From Chitinophaga rupis (lineage in GTDB: Bacteria; Bacteroidota; Bacteroidia; Chitinophagales; Chitinophagaceae): a stretch of 64,000 nt of DNA. A model generated the notes under the pieces. That model saw only the letters and a program-made list of their open reading frames with translations. It ran no database searches and was not told where the DNA came from. The position numbers were made by a program, and so were the translations under genes. Positions 9,606 through 19,021 of this stretch are shown one piece after another; within the stretch, counting starts at the first letter, position 1; each line of letters starts with the position of its first letter. The stretch is taken from positions 558,001 through 622,000 of the forward strand of contig NZ_FOBB01000003.1 in the NCBI RefSeq assembly GCF_900109685.1, read 5' to 3'.

Positions 9606-10824
9606 GCTGCATCTTTAACCTTAGGCCGCAGGAACACCAATAGCATACCCACAGCGGCCAGGATCACTACAGACATTAAAGCAAAATCCCGCCCCAGGTG
9701 GCCTGCATCTGTTGACTTACCCAGGAAGTTGGTAATAAATGCGCCGGAAAACACACCGCCCATATTCATAAGGCCATAGGCCGTAGCCCTGTGCCGCGGC
9801 GCAACAAACTGGCACAGGATGGGCATATTATTGCCGTCATGCCAAAGCCAATACCAAAACAAAAGGCAGATGCTACAAGAAAGAAAGTAGAATGGCCCAC
9901 ACCCAGCAGGAACAGGGCCGGTATGGTTAACCCCAGGCCAATGGCGCTGGTATATACGCGGCCTTTCACATTCCATTGCACCCAGCGGTCAGATAATAAA
10001 CCGCCTGCAATTACACCTATGAAGGAAGATGCTGCGATGGTAATAGTGGCTACAGGGCCTGCCTGGCTCATTGGCACATGCAGGCTGTTGGAAAAAAGTG
10101 TAGGCAGCCAGTTCTTGATAGCCCAGCCAGGTATGCTGGGAATGGAAAAATACAACAGGATGATCCAGAATGGCAACAAAGTTAATAAGCCTTTCAGTCC
10201 CTGGAAAAAATGAGGATGTTCTTCATCCGTAAGCGGGCCTGTTGTTGCAGACGAACGCCTTTCCTTCAGGAAAAAGATCAGTACCACAGCATATACAACA
10301 CCAATAAACCCAAACCCGTGAAAAGTATCCTGCCAGGAGTAAGCAGCTGCAATGGTAGCGCCAAAGCCGCCCAGGGCCTGCCCCATATACAGCCCGGTCA
10401 TATGGATGCCTACTGCCAGCGAGCGGGTGGAAGAGCTGTGGTAATCCGCTATCAGGGACAATGCTGCAGGAATGTACAACGCCTCGCTGATACCCATCAC
10501 AGCCCTTAACCAGTAAAGCTGGTTAAAACCGGTAGCATAACTCATCAATAGTGTAACACCCGACCATACGAACAGGCTGCCAATGATCAGCCATTTACGG
10601 CTAACCTTATCTGCAATAATTCCGGATACCGGCGACATAAACCCATAGATCCAAAGGAACACCGCCATTAAACGTCCAAAGTTAGTGGCGCTTTCCAGCT
10701 CGCGGATGTCCAGCTGAATGGAAGGCTTCATGGTTGAAAGCATTTGCCTGTCCAGGTAATTCAGCAAGGCTACAAACCAAAGCAGGGCTACCACTACCCA
10801 TGGATAATATCGTGCTTGTTTCAT
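9602..10824 (-). pseudogene. MFS sialic-acid-type transporter, broken by a frameshift
   Basis: Inner-membrane major facilitator of the ACS/hexuronate-sialate type, last gene of the sialic acid operon. It starts MKQARYYPWVVVALLWFVALL and has the N-terminal LNYLDRQ motif and about ten membrane helices in one frame. Near 9832-9842 the frame must slip by -1: upstream reads FCFGIGFGM, downstream reads DGNNMPILCQFVAPRHRATA, the two halves of one conserved stretch. Without correction the protein ends at 9766 as a 352-residue product with a wrong tail and without the last helices. A one-base deletion in the genome or an assembly error both fit. Transport of sialic acid is inferred from the operon. 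Confidence 0.85.
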
Positions 10825-10861
10825 CTTTCCCTCTTGCTTTAATTCAAATATGCTGTTCCAT

Positions 10862-11989
10862 TTAATGCTGCTGTGCGCCGGCAGCTGTTGCGGTCAGCAC
10901 ATTCGGCGTTCTGGTGCCGGGACGTACTTCCCCTCCGGGAAATACCAGCAGCCCATTCCATTGTACAAAGGCCGTGGTTACCGGCGCCCAGATGCTTGCG
11001 TTGGGGTTTGTTACTGCATCCCCATTGCGATGAGTATCTATTTTTCCACTGCGTACCCAGGCATCCGTGTTAAGATCATACGTTAGTATCTCATCAGAAA
11101 ATCCCGGATGCCGTTCCCGCAGGGCAGCAGCCTTCTCCGCATCCTTGCCTGTATCGCCGCCAAAAATGTGCAGCACATGATCATTACTGGCCAGGGCAGG
11201 TGTAGGCGCAGCCACTGTTGCATATGGCATGTCAGCACATTTACGCCAGCCGGTTTCCGGGTTATAGCGGTAAGCATCTTTTAAATATTCCCGCTTCCCG
11301 TTCTTTAAAGTAGCTCCGCTAAACAGGAAAAAATCGTGCCCCAGGGCGCCGGCAACACCCAGCATACGGGCAGGACCGGGCCAGGAAGGCAGTGTACGCC
11401 AGTGGCGCGCGGCTGCTGTATCTTTCAAATCCAGCATATAAAAATCACCTGCAGCTACCTGTGCATCCGGTGCTCTTAAGCCACCGGCAACATAAATGCA
11501 ACTATCTGCCATAACGCCGCATGCATTGGCCAGTGGTTCCGGTAATGAAGGCATAACGGTAACGGCTATCTGCCCCTGCTGCCAGCTTATCAGAAAAACA
11601 TCGCTGTAATGCCCCTCCGCGTTACTGCCACCTATACAGATCAGCCCATTTTCTGTTGATACGGATACGCCATAACCCAGTGGACGCGGGAGTTTGCCGG
11701 CTTCTTTCCAATGCCCCTGTGGATGCTCCAGCACAAAGATCCTGTCAGACCAAACCTTTTTTCCGCCATTCCAGGGCGTGCCTCCATTGGGAAAATTACT
11801 GCCGCCAGCAACAATCAATGCACCGTTTGCAACACCTGCAAAAGAGCCTGCAAATCCTGTTTTATCCGGTATGGCAGGCAAGGTATCCCAATGATACCCC
11901 GCCTGTGTAACTATGCTTCCGCCATGCATACAACTTTCAATCATACACCAGGTTGAGAAAATAAATATGAAATAATAAATACGTCTCAT
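10862..11989 (-). CDS. nanM: Cyclically permuted kelch mutarotase, N-acetylneuraminate epimerase type (NanM-like)
   Basis: A six-bladed kelch propeller of 375 residues that would convert alpha- to beta-sialic acid after sialidase release. The ATG at 11989 is chosen since it gives a signal (MRRIYYFIFIFSTWCMIESC, possible lipobox) and lies 14 bases from the lyase stop; the open frame extends upstream into the lyase gene. Blade motifs include GVANGALIVAGGSNFP, GLICIGGSNAEG, SCIYVAGGLRAPDA and HVLHIFGGDTGKDAEK. The PNGGTPWNGGKKVWSDRIFV stretch is typical of cyclically permuted mutarotases. Context between a sialate lyase and an MFS transporter supports the sialic acid role. Confidence 0.88.
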   Translation of the reverse strand: MRRIYYFIFIFSTWCMIESCMHGGSIVTQAGYHWDTLPAIPDKTGFAGSFAGVANGALIVAGGSNFPNGGTPWNGGKKVWSDRIFVLEHPQGHWKEAGKLPRPLGYGVSVSTENGLICIGGSNAEGHYSDVFLISWQQGQIAVTVMPSLPEPLANACGVMADSCIYVAGGLRAPDAQVAAGDFYMLDLKDTAAARHWRTLPSWPGPARMLGVAGALGHDFFLFSGATLKNGKREYLKDAYRYNPETGWRKCADMPYATVAAPTPALASNDHVLHIFGGDTGKDAEKAAALRERHPGFSDEILTYDLNTDAWVRSGKIDTHRNGDAVTNPNASIWAPVTTAFVQWNGLLVFPGGEVRPGTRTPNVLTATAAGAQQH

Positions 11990-12003
11990 GACTATGATGT
12001 GGA

Positions 12004-12927
12004 TCATTGTGCATTGGAAACAACTTCCTTCAGTACTTCTGCAAATTTTATCTCCTGCAGGTAATGGCTGATCTCCTGTTCCTGCTGTGCAGATAAGCTC
12101 ACCAATGGCAGCCGGCAGGGTCCCAGATCCATGCCCATCAGCTTCATGATCGTTTTTTGCGTAGGGATAGGCGAATACCTGGAAAGGCACCGTATCATGT
12201 TAATGGCATGCAGCTGCAATTGCTGTGCTTCTGCTATCTTCCCTTCACGGAAATACGCCATTACTTTCAGGTACAGCGGCGCTGCAAAAGTGTAGGTGCT
12301 GCCAATGGCTGCCTGTGCGCCCACTGCCAGCGCAGGAAGCAGCAGCTCATCATACCCGTAAAGAATGTCAAACCTGCCGTTCTTATAATTCAGGCAGGCC
12401 TGGTATTCATGCAGGGTAGCCGCGGTATACTTGATACCGGCCAGGTTGGGGATCTTCCCTTCTGCAAGCCGCAAAAATTCCAGCATATCTATTCCCATCC
12501 CAGTGATCACCGGGATATGGTAGTAATAAAAAGGCATGTCCGGCGCAGCAGCTGCAATTTCAGCCATACAATCCACCAGGTTATTTACAGACGCCGGTTT
12601 AAAATAGAATGCCGCTACTGCGGATATTGCATCTGCACCGATCTTTTTTGCATGCACCGCCAGCTTCCTGGCTTCCGCTATGGATGGATGCCCTACATGC
12701 ACCAGCACCAGGCAGCGTTTGTTCACTGCTTTTACATATGCCTCTGCAATGGTCATGCGCTCTTCTATAGTAAGGTTAGGCCCTTCCCCGTTGGTGCCGC
12801 AAATAAAAACGCCCTGTACCCCTTCACTGATCAGCTTATCTACCAGGCCGGGTACAAGGGACAGATCCAGTGAACCATCTTCATTAAATGTGCTGAATGT
12901 AGCCGCAATCAATCCTTGAATTCTCAT
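12004..12927 (-). CDS. nanA: N-acetylneuraminate lyase (DHDPS/NAL family)
   Basis: Cytoplasmic class I aldolase that cleaves N-acetylneuraminate into N-acetylmannosamine and pyruvate, 307 residues. The ATG at 12927 is chosen; a GTG directly before it is in frame. Family motifs are in place: GTNGEG at 44-49 (carboxylate-binding loop), Tyr136/His137 in FYYYHIP, and the Schiff-base lysine Lys166 in LAGIKYTA. GTNGEG and the tyrosine-rich YYYHIP stretch favour a sialate lyase over dihydrodipicolinate synthase, as do the adjacent sialidase and mutarotase genes. It sits 11 bases after the sialidase stop. Confidence 0.9.
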   Translation of the reverse strand: MRIQGLIAATFSTFNEDGSLDLSLVPGLVDKLISEGVQGVFICGTNGEGPNLTIEERMTIAEAYVKAVNKRCLVLVHVGHPSIAEARKLAVHAKKIGADAISAVAAFYFKPASVNNLVDCMAEIAAAAPDMPFYYYHIPVITGMGIDMLEFLRLAEGKIPNLAGIKYTAATLHEYQACLNYKNGRFDILYGYDELLLPALAVGAQAAIGSTYTFAAPLYLKVMAYFREGKIAEAQQLQLHAINMIRCLSRYSPIPTQKTIMKLMGMDLGPCRLPLVSLSAQQEQEISHYLQEIKFAEVLKEVVSNAQ

Positions 12928-12938
12928 CACTTGTATTG

Positions 12939-14093
12939 TTATTTTTTATTGTTTAGTAACCATGCCGCATTAAACTTTTTCAGCACCAGGCTATAATTGA
13001 ATCCTTTAAAATCTTTTGTATTGGTTTCATACAGACAGTAAACCGTATTGTTCTTTCCCACCGCCATATCACTGTACCCCGAAGGGCCACTGTCCAGCAC
13101 CCGCTGCACCGGCCAGGTTTCACCGTTATCATAGGAAAGCTTTACCGTGAGGTTACGGCGGGGCTGCTTGTCTATATTCCTGCTATCCGGGTTGGTAAAT
13201 AACAGGGCATTCTTCCATTCAGGCAGGCTTACAATACTGGCCATACAGGCAGGATCAAACAGCTCTTCTTCAAACCGTATCGGGCTCCAGTTAGAAATAC
13301 CATCATTACTGATGCTGAAGGCCCTTCTTTTAATTGCTGATCCGGAGCGTATGCTTAACAGCACACGGCTGTCAGCCAGCTGCACAGGCGTACTTTCATT
13401 GGGATTAGCAACAGCTGCAGTGCTATCTGCTACAATGGCTCCACGCTGCCAGGTTTTACCCAGATCATCACTATAGATAGTGGCCAAACAGGATGGCGAG
13501 TGGCTTCTGTGCGGGGTAAGCTTACGGGAATTGGCCAGCCAGGTGGCAGCCAGCAGCCTGCCGTTCTTCAGCTGAATACCGTGGCCGGGGCCAGGCGCCA
13601 ATACCTTCCAGCTGTAATCCGGTTTAAACTGCTCATACACGGCAGTGATATTAACCGGCGGCGCCCAGGTAAGGCCATCATCTGCCGACCAGGTATAAAA
13701 AGCTTTATCATAATCCCGCTGGTACAGCAAATGGATAGTGCCATTTGCATCTACGATCGGTACCGGGTTGCCTGCAGGCCCCTGACTGTTGCTGTCAATA
13801 GGTGTTATTTGGCTCCAGGTCTTACCTTCATCCGTGCTTCTGCGCATGGCCAGGTGCATACCGGCCCAGTCGCTGGCGCTGCCTATCCTGGCCTCACAGA
13901 AAGCCAGCAGGGTATTTCGTTTGGTTAGTACCAGCGCAGGTATGCGCATGGAGGTATACAGGCCGCCCGGCTCAAATACCAGGTAGCTTTCGTTTACGGC
14001 CTTACCTGCTGTTCCTTTGGTAGTGCTGCAGGCCTGCACTATAACACCTGCGGCCAGCAGCAGGAATAGAACTCTTTTTTTGTTTGCCATCAT
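12939..14093 (-). CDS. Exo-alpha-sialidase (GH33) lipoprotein
   Basis: A six-bladed sialidase of 384 residues that frees terminal sialic acid. The N-terminus is a lipoprotein signal ending VIVQAC (Cys22). The arginine of the FRIP-type motif is Arg50 (SMRIPALV). At least five Asp-box repeats are seen: STDEGKTW, SADDGLTW, SDDLGKTW, SNDGISNW (degenerate) and SYDNGETW. Two ATGs are adjacent at the start; either could serve. It lies between SusD and the lyase gene in one operon. A second sialidase of different sequence lies at the head of the operon. Confidence 0.92.
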   Translation of the reverse strand: MMANKKRVLFLLLAAGVIVQACSTTKGTAGKAVNESYLVFEPGGLYTSMRIPALVLTKRNTLLAFCEARIGSASDWAGMHLAMRRSTDEGKTWSQITPIDSNSQGPAGNPVPIVDANGTIHLLYQRDYDKAFYTWSADDGLTWAPPVNITAVYEQFKPDYSWKVLAPGPGHGIQLKNGRLLAATWLANSRKLTPHRSHSPSCLATIYSDDLGKTWQRGAIVADSTAAVANPNESTPVQLADSRVLLSIRSGSAIKRRAFSISNDGISNWSPIRFEEELFDPACMASIVSLPEWKNALLFTNPDSRNIDKQPRRNLTVKLSYDNGETWPVQRVLDSGPSGYSDMAVGKNNTVYCLYETNTKDFKGFNYSLVLKKFNAAWLLNNKK

Positions 14094-14106
14094 TTTATCC
14101 TAGCTT

Positions 14107-15579
14107 TTAGTAACCATCCGTTTGTTTAATATTCGGGTTATTTGCCAGTACAGTACTGTTAACAGGCCAGAACAGCGGTGTGCTTTTACCAGCCAGGTTT
14201 GGCACATACGTATATACGTTAACGGTACCTCCCTTGTGAAATCTTAACAGATCAAACCATCTTTTGTTCTCGAAAAAAAGCTCACGGCCACGCTCGTCCA
14301 AAATTTCCTTTTCTACCGCCGTCTTCGTTACAGCTCCGGTATATGCGCCGGTACCAGCCCTTGCTCTTACATAATCCAGGTATTTTACGCTGTTGGCTAC
14401 ATCGTTTAATGCGGCATATGCTTCTGCTTTCATCAGGTATACATCAGCCAGCCGGTAAAGAATAATGTCATTATCCGGCACCCGGTCGTCTGAATACTTT
14501 GTACCGGGGTATTTGGTGATCCAGGATACTTTAGGACCAGAGGGCTGTCTTTCCACGATCCAGGTAAAGGGAATGCGCTTATCTGCTGTATTTGAGAACA
14601 ACGATTTGGATAAGGGGCTTATCTGGTAAGCACCCTGCCCATTGCCTGATGAAACAGCATAAGGGATGGAATCAAGATTCAATGCGCCCTGTATGATGGA
14701 AAGGAAAGGCAGCGCATTCTTGGAATAATTGCCGCCTGAAGTTTCATCCCGCTGGAAATAAGCTGCCATCAGCACTTCTTTATTAGACGAAGCGCGGATG
14801 CCTGTAACATTTCCAAAATTATCATTCAGGCTTAATCCCGTGGTTTCAATATCGCTGATAAGGGTAACCGCTTCCTGCAGGTCGGCATTGCCGCCGCCCA
14901 GCACCTTGGCGCTCCATAAGAGGGCATCTGCCTTCAGCGCCAGCACAGATCCGTATGCAAAACGGTATTTGGAAGGATAGCTGGTAGCAGAAAAATTAGA
15001 CATGCCTTTCAATTGCTGCAGGGCAGCATCCAGGTCGGTCTTTATTTGTTTCATTACTTCCGTAGCAGGTGAGCGGGGCAGCAGCGGAACATTGTCGTTT
15101 ACTACCGCCTCCAGCATCAGCGGGGCATCGCCAATGACCCTTAACAGGTGAAAATAAAAGTATGCACGCAAGGCATAGGTTTCTGCAAGTATTTTCTTTT
15201 TCAGGTCAGGGTTGGAGTTAAAAGCAAAACCCTGAATCTTATCCAGGAGCAGGTTACAGTGGCCTATGCCCTTGTACCATTCTGCATAATTCACTGCGCC
15301 GGAAGAAGGTGACAGTGTATGTGACCATGCTACCGTGAACCTTGAGTTGGAAGCGGAGATCAGCTCCTCTCCCCTTTCTGTTCCATAGGTAACATTATTG
15401 GCAAGAGAGCGCATCACCGTGTAAATGCCTACCAGGTTAGGCTCAAAGTCGCCTTCATTCTTAAAGAACACCTGTTCGGTAATGCTGCTCTGCGGTGTTA
15501 CATCCAGTATGCTCTTACATCCTGATAATACAGCTGCTGATAAAAACACCATTAATATTTTCAAGCATAATTTTTTCAT
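14107..15579 (-). CDS. SusD/RagB-like lipoprotein of the sialic acid operon
   Basis: Surface binding lipoprotein, 490 residues, likely the sialic-acid or sialo-glycan binding partner (NanU-like role) of the SusC upstream. The signal MKKLCLKILMVFLSAAVLSGC ends in a clear lipobox. The TPR-type helices (ILAETYALRAYFYFHLLRV around 140) and the C-terminal RGRELFFENKRWFDLLRF motif are typical of SusD/RagB. It starts 28 bases from the SusC stop. The ligand is inferred from the operon only. Confidence 0.94.
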   Translation of the reverse strand: MKKLCLKILMVFLSAAVLSGCKSILDVTPQSSITEQVFFKNEGDFEPNLVGIYTVMRSLANNVTYGTERGEELISASNSRFTVAWSHTLSPSSGAVNYAEWYKGIGHCNLLLDKIQGFAFNSNPDLKKKILAETYALRAYFYFHLLRVIGDAPLMLEAVVNDNVPLLPRSPATEVMKQIKTDLDAALQQLKGMSNFSATSYPSKYRFAYGSVLALKADALLWSAKVLGGGNADLQEAVTLISDIETTGLSLNDNFGNVTGIRASSNKEVLMAAYFQRDETSGGNYSKNALPFLSIIQGALNLDSIPYAVSSGNGQGAYQISPLSKSLFSNTADKRIPFTWIVERQPSGPKVSWITKYPGTKYSDDRVPDNDIILYRLADVYLMKAEAYAALNDVANSVKYLDYVRARAGTGAYTGAVTKTAVEKEILDERGRELFFENKRWFDLLRFHKGGTVNVYTYVPNLAGKSTPLFWPVNSTVLANNPNIKQTDGY

Positions 15580-15607
15580 AAAACCATGTTTATTCCATCT
15601 AAAAAAA

Positions 15608-18600
15608 TCAGAACCTCAAATTTGCACCCAGTGAAAACTGCCGTGGCCTGGGATATCCGCCGGGGTCAAAACCACTGTATATTTCAGGATTTAGCCCGGT
15701 GTAACCCGTCAGATAGGCCACGTTATAAACACTTGCAAAAACGTTCAGCCCTGCTGCTTTGAATCTATTGGTGATATGAGCGGGAAAATCATAGGACAAT
15801 GTTATCTCACGTAATGCCAGGAAATCACCTTTTTCAAACATTACAGATACATCAGACCCATAACCGTTATTATTGCCCAGCGTTGCGCTGCGCAGGTAAT
15901 TGCGCTGCCCGAAATCATAATCCGCAAAAGAGAACCTTGCATATTTTTTACCTTCATCGCCCTGGGCTTTCCAAACATCCGGCCCTATAGCCTGCGAAGG
16001 CGCTCCTTCATTAAAAGCCCGGCCCTGCCCCATGGAACGAGCCAGTGCGCCGTTACTGATAATATGGCCCAATGCATAATCGGCAGTGATCCTTAAAGAA
16101 AATCCTTTGTAGTTAAATGTATTCTGAATACCGCCTATCTTATCCGGGTTGCGGTATCCTAAGAACACCTGGTCTTTGGTATCAATTACACCGTCGTTAT
16201 TAACATCTTCAAAAATAAAATCGCCACCCCGCTTGCCTACAATAATACCCTGCGGTGAAGCCAGGTTATCTTTTATGCGTGCGTTCCATGCGGCTGCTTC
16301 CTCATTGGTTGCAAATACGCCCAGTACATTATAGCCCCAGATCCCATAAGGCCTTTCTCCTTCTGCAAAACCACCGGCTTCAATTTCTTTTCCGCTGGCT
16401 TTGTCAAAAATAAAATCGCCTCCCTGCCGGTTCTTGGCACGGTTATTCTGCGGCAGTTTTGTAATAACAGTTCTGTTAAATGCAAAAGAGAAGTTGGCGT
16501 TCCAGCTGAATTTTGGCGAACGTATGATGGCGGCGCCTATGGCTACCTCTACCCCGCGGTTACGGAGCGCCCCGTTATTATAGGTGATAGTAGTGAAGGG
16601 CGCTTCTGCGGGAAGTGGTTTGGAAGTAAGCCGGTCTTTAGTGAGCTTATTATAATAGTCTACAGAAAGCGTGATCCGGTCTTTCAGGAAACCGGCATCC
16701 ACGGCCAGGTCTGTAGTAACGGTAGATTCCCAGCGCAGGCCGGGGTTGGATAAGCCGGCCCGTATAATACCTGCATACATAGCATAGCTGGCAGATGAGT
16801 ACTGCCCGTAAGTATCTGACAGGCTTAACCCGCTGAGGCCTGCAATACCCCAGCTGCCCCTGATTTTCAGGGAGCTTACGATATTACTTTTCCAGAAGCT
16901 TTCCTTATCAATATTCCACCCGGCGGAAAGAGAGGGGAATAATGCATATTTATTATCGGGTGCAAAGTTGGAGAACCCATCGTAACGTAAGGTGCCACCC
17001 AGTATGTACTTCATTTTATAATCGTAGCTGAACTGGCCAAAGAAGCTGGCAGATCTTGTTTCACCCAGCGTAGTAGAAAAATCCACTACGTTGCTGAAAA
17101 CAGAACCGTTAATAACGGTGGTGGTAGGTTCGTCTATGGTATAAATGTAATCATTGGTAGCGCGCTGGGAGCCCATGTCCTTTACATGGTTGGTATTGCG
17201 GGTATAGTTCATGCCGGCCAGCAGGGTAACATGATGGTCCTGCTGAAGATTAAAATCATACTGCAATACCTGGTCTATCATCAGTTGGCGGGAGCTGTTG
17301 GTGTAATCATCTTTCCAGCGCTGCATAGAGGGTTGCACCTCATCTGCCGGCGTACCTTTTCTCATGAACATCTCCGTATAGTCATCAATTAAATAGGAAA
17401 GAGATGGTTTGAAGTGCAGCCCTTTTATAATAGTCCAGTCTGCGGCCATACGGGTTACCATGCGCTCTGTAGATGTTCTCATATCATCATACTTGAGCGT
17501 ATGAAAACGGTTCCTTACGGTGTAAAGCTCGCCGGGCGTGGGATTGCCGTCATCCTTAAAGATCCTGATAAGCGGTGTGATACGGATGGCCCTTACCAGG
17601 TCGTTCTGATAAGCGTCCACATATTTCGGGATCACATTCTGGTAGTTCACCATAAAGTCCAGCTTAAGATTATCGAAAGCCTGGTATCCGAAATTGCCCA
17701 ACACATTGTAGCGTTTATAGGCTGTGCCTACCAGCACTCCTTTTTGATCCGTATATCCCATGGAGAAATTGTAATCCGCTTTATCCGTACCGCCGCTGAT
17801 GGTTACATTATCGGTATTGCTCAGGCCTGTTTTCCAGAGCATATCCTGGTAATGATTATCTGCATACAGCAATTTGGTTCCGGGGTTTATAGGATCGTCC
17901 ATTGTCTGCCAGCCGTTTGCCAGCAGGTTATCCACGTACTGCTGCCCTTCTACCGCTACTATGTTATCATACAACGCGGTCAGGTATATATTCTTGCCAT
18001 ACTGCCCGGGTTGGGTGTATACACGGGTACCGGCAGAAAAGCCGCCGTTATTCAGCAGGTTATCTTTATTAATGGCATCGTCCGTATTAGCTACGGTTGT
18101 ACGTGCCAGGCGAAGGTATTCCGCTGCGGAAAGATATTTGTAATCCCTTGCCTGCGTTTCCCAGGTGGTTCTGTGGCTAAGCGTAATGCTGGACTTTGTG
18201 TTCAGCCTTCCTCTTTTTGTTTTGATAACAATCACCCCATTTGCACCACGGGCGCCGTAAATAGCGGTGGAGGCGGCATCTTTCATCACCTGCAGGGATT
18301 CAATATCATCCGGGTTCACATCATTCATAGAACGGAACACGCCGTCAATGATCACCAGCGGATCGCTCCCGTCTGATGCGCCGATGGATTCGCCATTATT
18401 ATTACCCAGGCCGGAACCATATGCATTGGGCTTGGTGCCACCGCGGATAATGATGTTGGTAGCACCTATGCCGGGCTGCCCTTGTGTGATGGGGATAGAC
18501 ACACCGGCTACTTTACCCTGCAAGGCCTGCACCGGGTTAGGGTTTGGATTATTCTTCAGCTCTGCCGCATCCAGCTTGGAAATAGCGGCAGTATTCTTTT

Positions 18601-18958
18601 TAACGGATTGCTCCGTATAACCTACGATCAATACCTCGCCCAGCTGTGAGGAGATGGTTGATAGCAGGATGTTGTGTTCTCTCCTGTTGTTTACAGGAAC
18701 TTCTTTTGTGGCATAGTTGATCATGCGAAGCAGCAATGTTTCATTGCCGGACGCCAGCTTTACAATAAAGTGGCCGCCTTCATCGGTAACGGTGCCGGAG
18801 GCAGGTTTGCTTTTTACGGAGATGCTCACCCCTATCAGTGGCTCGTGGGTGGCAGAGTCACGGACTGTCCCGGATACCGTGAACTCAGCGGACTGGCTGT
18901 AACTTTTCTGTATGCCGAACAGGAAAAGAAAGCAGCAGCAAATTCTTAAGCATTTCAT
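15608..18958 (-). CDS. SusC/RagA-like TonB-dependent transporter of the sialic acid operon
   Basis: Outer membrane importer, 1116 residues, probably of sialic acid or sialo-oligosaccharide (NanO-like role). Signal peptide MKCLRICCCFLFLFGIQKSYSQ, carboxypeptidase-like domain (VSGTVRDSATHEPLIGVSIS), then plug motifs (VLIVGYTEQSVKKNTAAIS; DDIESLQVMKDAASTAIYG; ARGANGVIVIKT) and a long barrel ending in QFSLGANLRF. Only 63 bases separate it from the head sialidase stop, with no clear own promoter seen, so it is read as part of the operon. Confidence 0.94.
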   Translation of the reverse strand: MKCLRICCCFLFLFGIQKSYSQSAEFTVSGTVRDSATHEPLIGVSISVKSKPASGTVTDEGGHFIVKLASGNETLLLRMINYATKEVPVNNRREHNILLSTISSQLGEVLIVGYTEQSVKKNTAAISKLDAAELKNNPNPNPVQALQGKVAGVSIPITQGQPGIGATNIIIRGGTKPNAYGSGLGNNNGESIGASDGSDPLVIIDGVFRSMNDVNPDDIESLQVMKDAASTAIYGARGANGVIVIKTKRGRLNTKSSITLSHRTTWETQARDYKYLSAAEYLRLARTTVANTDDAINKDNLLNNGGFSAGTRVYTQPGQYGKNIYLTALYDNIVAVEGQQYVDNLLANGWQTMDDPINPGTKLLYADNHYQDMLWKTGLSNTDNVTISGGTDKADYNFSMGYTDQKGVLVGTAYKRYNVLGNFGYQAFDNLKLDFMVNYQNVIPKYVDAYQNDLVRAIRITPLIRIFKDDGNPTPGELYTVRNRFHTLKYDDMRTSTERMVTRMAADWTIIKGLHFKPSLSYLIDDYTEMFMRKGTPADEVQPSMQRWKDDYTNSSRQLMIDQVLQYDFNLQQDHHVTLLAGMNYTRNTNHVKDMGSQRATNDYIYTIDEPTTTVINGSVFSNVVDFSTTLGETRSASFFGQFSYDYKMKYILGGTLRYDGFSNFAPDNKYALFPSLSAGWNIDKESFWKSNIVSSLKIRGSWGIAGLSGLSLSDTYGQYSSASYAMYAGIIRAGLSNPGLRWESTVTTDLAVDAGFLKDRITLSVDYYNKLTKDRLTSKPLPAEAPFTTITYNNGALRNRGVEVAIGAAIIRSPKFSWNANFSFAFNRTVITKLPQNNRAKNRQGGDFIFDKASGKEIEAGGFAEGERPYGIWGYNVLGVFATNEEAAAWNARIKDNLASPQGIIVGKRGGDFIFEDVNNDGVIDTKDQVFLGYRNPDKIGGIQNTFNYKGFSLRITADYALGHIISNGALARSMGQGRAFNEGAPSQAIGPDVWKAQGDEGKKYARFSFADYDFGQRNYLRSATLGNNNGYGSDVSVMFEKGDFLALREITLSYDFPAHITNRFKAAGLNVFASVYNVAYLTGYTGLNPEIYSGFDPGGYPRPRQFSLGANLRF

Positions 18959-19021
18959 TTGAGTCTGTTGAAAGGTTCAAAAAATGTTGGCAGATGCTCT
19001 GGTAAAGGGATCCCTGATCTA

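Noticed and set aside
17414..18376. Plus-strand frame of 320 codons antisense to SusC.
   Set aside because: It mirrors the codon pattern of the SusC gene on the other strand and has no domain.
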